From the NCBI GenBank assembly GCA_016292635.1, contig JAEDIC010000032.1:1-15945 (forward strand): DNA of 15,945 nt, written 5' to 3'. The notes beneath the pieces were generated by a model. It saw only the letters and a list, made by a program, of their open reading frames with translations. It was not told where the DNA came from and ran no database searches. The position numbers and the translations under genes were made by a program. The DNA is from Clostridia bacterium (GTDB lineage Bacteria; Bacillota; Clostridia; Christensenellales; CAG-138). How positions within the stretch are numbered: the stretch's first letter is position 1; the number at the start of each line of letters is the position of its first letter. This document shows, in pieces, positions 14,401 through 15,945 of this stretch.

Positions 14401-14429
14401 ATCATAACAGCAATCCCCTCCCTTGTCAA
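14401..14429 (-). promoter_or_regulatory. Sigma-A promoter of metY-metA
   Basis: Minus strand TTGACA (14424-14429), 17-base spacer, TATGAT (14401-14406): consensus -35, one mismatch in the -10. The predicted start of transcription is about 14393-14395, giving a leader of roughly 210 bases before metY. Confidence 0.88.
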
Positions 14430-14468
14430 TACGTTTGACGGTTTTGCTTTTATTATTACCCCCTGCCG

Positions 14469-14497
14469 TTGTGACGCGGATAGGTATTTGGTATAAT
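14469..14497 (+). promoter_or_regulatory. Promoter of the carbon-nitrogen hydrolase gene
   Basis: TTGTGA (14469-14474), 17-base spacer, perfect TATAAT (14492-14497), divergent from the metY promoter with 39 bases between the two -35 boxes. The leader is about 125 bases and contains a weak GCCTT/AAGGC hairpin near 14526-14538. Confidence 0.82.
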
Positions 14498-14628
14498 ATT
14501 TTTGCTATGCGCAGGGATGCTATCCGCCTTAACAAGGCCATATCCCGCATTGCAAAAACACCTTTATTTTCCTGTAATGGCCGCCCCTTATATTCGTTAT
14601 ACTCATCACTGTAAAGGAGCATACGTCA

Positions 14629-15414
14629 ATGAAAACTGCCTGCATACAAATGAACATGGCCCTCGGCAATACAGCCGCCAATTTTGAAAGGGCGAAAGAA
14701 CTTATACGGCTCGCCGCAAAGGACAGGCCGGATGTCATCCTGCTGCCAGAAACCTGGAACACGGGCTTTTTCCCGGAATCCGGCCTTAGGGAAATGTCCG
14801 CAGGCGCGTCGGAGCGGGTAAAAGCAGAGCTGGGCGGCCTTGCCAGGGAATACTCCGTGAACATAATAGCGGGCAGCGTATCCAACCTTAGAGACGGTAA
14901 GGTATACAACACCGCCCTTATATTGGACCGCGCAGGCCGCTGCATAGCCTCATACGACAAGACCCACCTTTTCTCCCCAATGAAAGAAGATAAGCATTAT
15001 GCTCCGGGTCAGGAGCTTTGCGCCTTTTCCCTGGACGGCATACCCTGCGGCATTATAATCTGCTACGATATACGCTTCCCGGAGCTTGCGCGCTCGCTGG
15101 CCCTCAGGGGAATGGACGTATTGTTCGTGGTATCCCAGTGGCCGAATAAGCGGATACACCACCTCCACGCATTGACCGCTGCCCGTGCCATAGAAAATCA
15201 GGCTTATGTAGTATGCTGCAACTCTACGGGCCGCACGAAGGATATTCAATACGCAGGCTGCTCACCGGTTATCTCCCCCCTGGGAAACACGGTTGCCATT
15301 GGAGATGGTTTTGAATCCATACTTACGGCGGAACTTGATCTGTCCATTTTGTCCGAAATACGCTCGTCTATTCCCGTAATGAACGACAGGCGTCCCGACC
15401 TTTATAAATTATAA
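14629..15414 (+). CDS. Carbon-nitrogen family hydrolase, omega-amidase-like (nitrilase superfamily)
   Basis: 261 residues. The nitrilase-superfamily triad is clear: Glu41 (LLPETWN), Lys111 (YDKTHLF) and Cys145 (ICYDIRFPE). The sequence near the nucleophile and the WNTGFF and QWPNKR motifs resemble the YafV/MtnU/Nit2 group. These omega-amidases hydrolyse alpha-ketoglutaramate or alpha-ketosuccinamate, the by-product when glutamine or asparagine donates its amino group to the keto acid of methionine in salvage. The divergent placement beside the metY leader agrees with a methionine-related role, but the substrate is inferred. AAAGGAG lies 9 bases before the ATG. Cytosolic. Confidence 0.92.
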   Translation: MKTACIQMNMALGNTAANFERAKELIRLAAKDRPDVILLPETWNTGFFPESGLREMSAGASERVKAELGGLAREYSVNIIAGSVSNLRDGKVYNTALILDRAGRCIASYDKTHLFSPMKEDKHYAPGQELCAFSLDGIPCGIIICYDIRFPELARSLALRGMDVLFVVSQWPNKRIHHLHALTAARAIENQAYVVCCNSTGRTKDIQYAGCSPVISPLGNTVAIGDGFESILTAELDLSILSEIRSSIPVMNDRRPDLYKL

Positions 15415-15554
15415 TCTTCATTCATATTCATGATATTACCGGTCTCCGCCGGCGCATACCATGCCGCAAACAGCGCCGGCCCTGCCACTTCCCCGTTGTC
15501 ATGAGAATAAACGTGAAAAAGCTCTGCTTTTTGCCATATTTTCCGCAGGTATAT
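15415..15554. other. Intergenic region after the hydrolase gene, with hairpins
   Basis: GCCGGCGC and GCGCCGGC form an 8-bp stem at 15448-15480 with a 17-base loop and no T-run. AAAAAGC and GCTTTTT form a short stem at 15516-15532 that ends in T and could be a weak + strand terminator. A minus-strand frame without a start codon also crosses here (see findings). Confidence 0.45.
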
Positions 15555-15589
15555 AAAATCGGCCCGGCAGATATGCTCTGCCGGGCCGA
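15555..15589 (-). terminator. Terminator of pckA
   Basis: Perfect 13-bp stem TCGGCCCGGCAGA and TCTGCCGGGCCGA, 5-base loop TATGC, followed on the minus strand by TTTTAT, 25 bases beyond the pckA stop. Confidence 0.92.
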
Positions 15590-15614
15590 AGTGGTTTATC
15601 CGTTGTTTATTTCC

Positions 15615-15945
15615 TTACTCAGCCTTGGGGCCTGCGTGAACCAGCGCCTTGCCAGCCTCATTGCCGGTGTACTTAACGAAGTTCTTCTGGAAGCGGGATG
15701 CAAGATCCTTTGCCTTGGCTTCCCATTCGGAAACGTCTCCATAGGTGTTGCGGGGGTCAAGTATGTTGGTGTCCACGCCGGGCAGGGCGGTGGGCACTTC
15801 AAGGTTGAAGTAGGGGATGGTCTTGGTTTCGGCGTTGAGGATATCGCCGTTCAGGATGGCATCGATGATGCCGCGGGTATCCTTAATGGAGATACGCTTG
15901 CCGGTGCCGTTCCAGCCGGTGTTTACCAGGTAAGCCTTGGCGCCG
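15615..15945 (-). CDS. pckA: Phosphoenolpyruvate carboxykinase (ATP), C-terminal part
   Basis: The last 110 residues are visible; the gene continues beyond the right edge. The fragment reads AKAYLVNTGWNGTGKRISIK, DTRGIIDAILNGDIL, YFNLEVPTALPGVDTNILDP, NTYGDVSEWEAKAKDLASRF and ends FVKYTGNEAGKALVHAGPKAE. This is the characteristic end of ATP-dependent PEP carboxykinase, which interconverts oxaloacetate and PEP using ATP/ADP. The Arg in GKRISIK contributes to the nucleotide site in this family. The stop is followed by a strong terminator. It converges with the hydrolase gene and belongs to a separate transcript from the methionine genes. Confidence 0.95.
   Translation of the reverse strand, partial: GAKAYLVNTGWNGTGKRISIKDTRGIIDAILNGDILNAETKTIPYFNLEVPTALPGVDTNILDPRNTYGDVSEWEAKAKDLASRFQKNFVKYTGNEAGKALVHAGPKAE

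Noticed and set aside
14280..14402. 41-residue version of the leader peptide starting at 14402
   Set aside because: Its ATG lies within the -10 box, upstream of the predicted transcription start, so the 22-residue version is preferred.
1..15945. CRISPR array, transposase, integrase, tRNA or rRNA
   Set aside because: No regularly spaced repeats, no recombinase motifs and no tRNA cloverleaf or rRNA sequence seen on either strand.

Overview
The window looks like a chromosomal segment of a Gram-positive bacterium of the Bacillota, most likely an uncultured or gut-type clostridium. The supports are purine-rich Shine-Dalgarno sites (GGAGG), sigma-A type promoters with 17-base spacers, several lipoproteins with Gram-positive style lipoboxes, DUF4428 and AIM24-family proteins, and an ECF-type transporter. 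Base composition is moderately GC-rich throughout. I see no phage, insertion sequence, CRISPR, rRNA or tRNA signal.

Left third (1-6825, all + strand): a probable operon of seven closely spaced genes ending at a strong terminator. It encodes a Pro/Gln/Tyr-rich single-pass membrane protein (cut by the window edge), two lipoproteins related to it or to its fold, an AIM24-family protein, a lipoprotein with a C-terminal domain resembling DUF6935, a lipoprotein made of two tandem copies of one domain, and a DUF4428 double zinc-ribbon protein. This is an envelope/surface gene set of unknown function with visible paralogy.

Middle (6826-7398): an intergenic stretch with several inverted repeats, a possible dispersed repeat, and one small minus-strand gene (48 aa).

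Right part (7399-14628), mostly minus strand and centred on methionine and S-adenosylmethionine (SAM). One operon, read right to left, encodes a SAM hydrolase of the DUF62 family, an ECF substrate-binding S component (UPF0397), a fused double ATPase and the EcfT membrane subunit. A small + strand gene with a dockerin-like calcium loop follows. Next comes a metY-metA operon making homocysteine from homoserine through O-acetylhomoserine; Glu111 in MetA points to acetyl-CoA as donor.

The most striking element is the metY leader (14228-14429). A near-perfect sigma-A promoter is followed by a short open frame with its own Shine-Dalgarno. It codes for a peptide starting MMNMFAMMM and is followed by an intrinsic terminator just before metY. 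Three leader segments can pair alternatively, giving a four-segment ribosome-dependent attenuator that would sense methionine supply. No S-box, T-box or other known methionine riboswitch is visible.

Right end: a nitrilase-superfamily (omega-amidase-like) gene diverges from the metY leader, and the C-terminus of ATP-type PEP carboxykinase enters from the right edge with its terminator.
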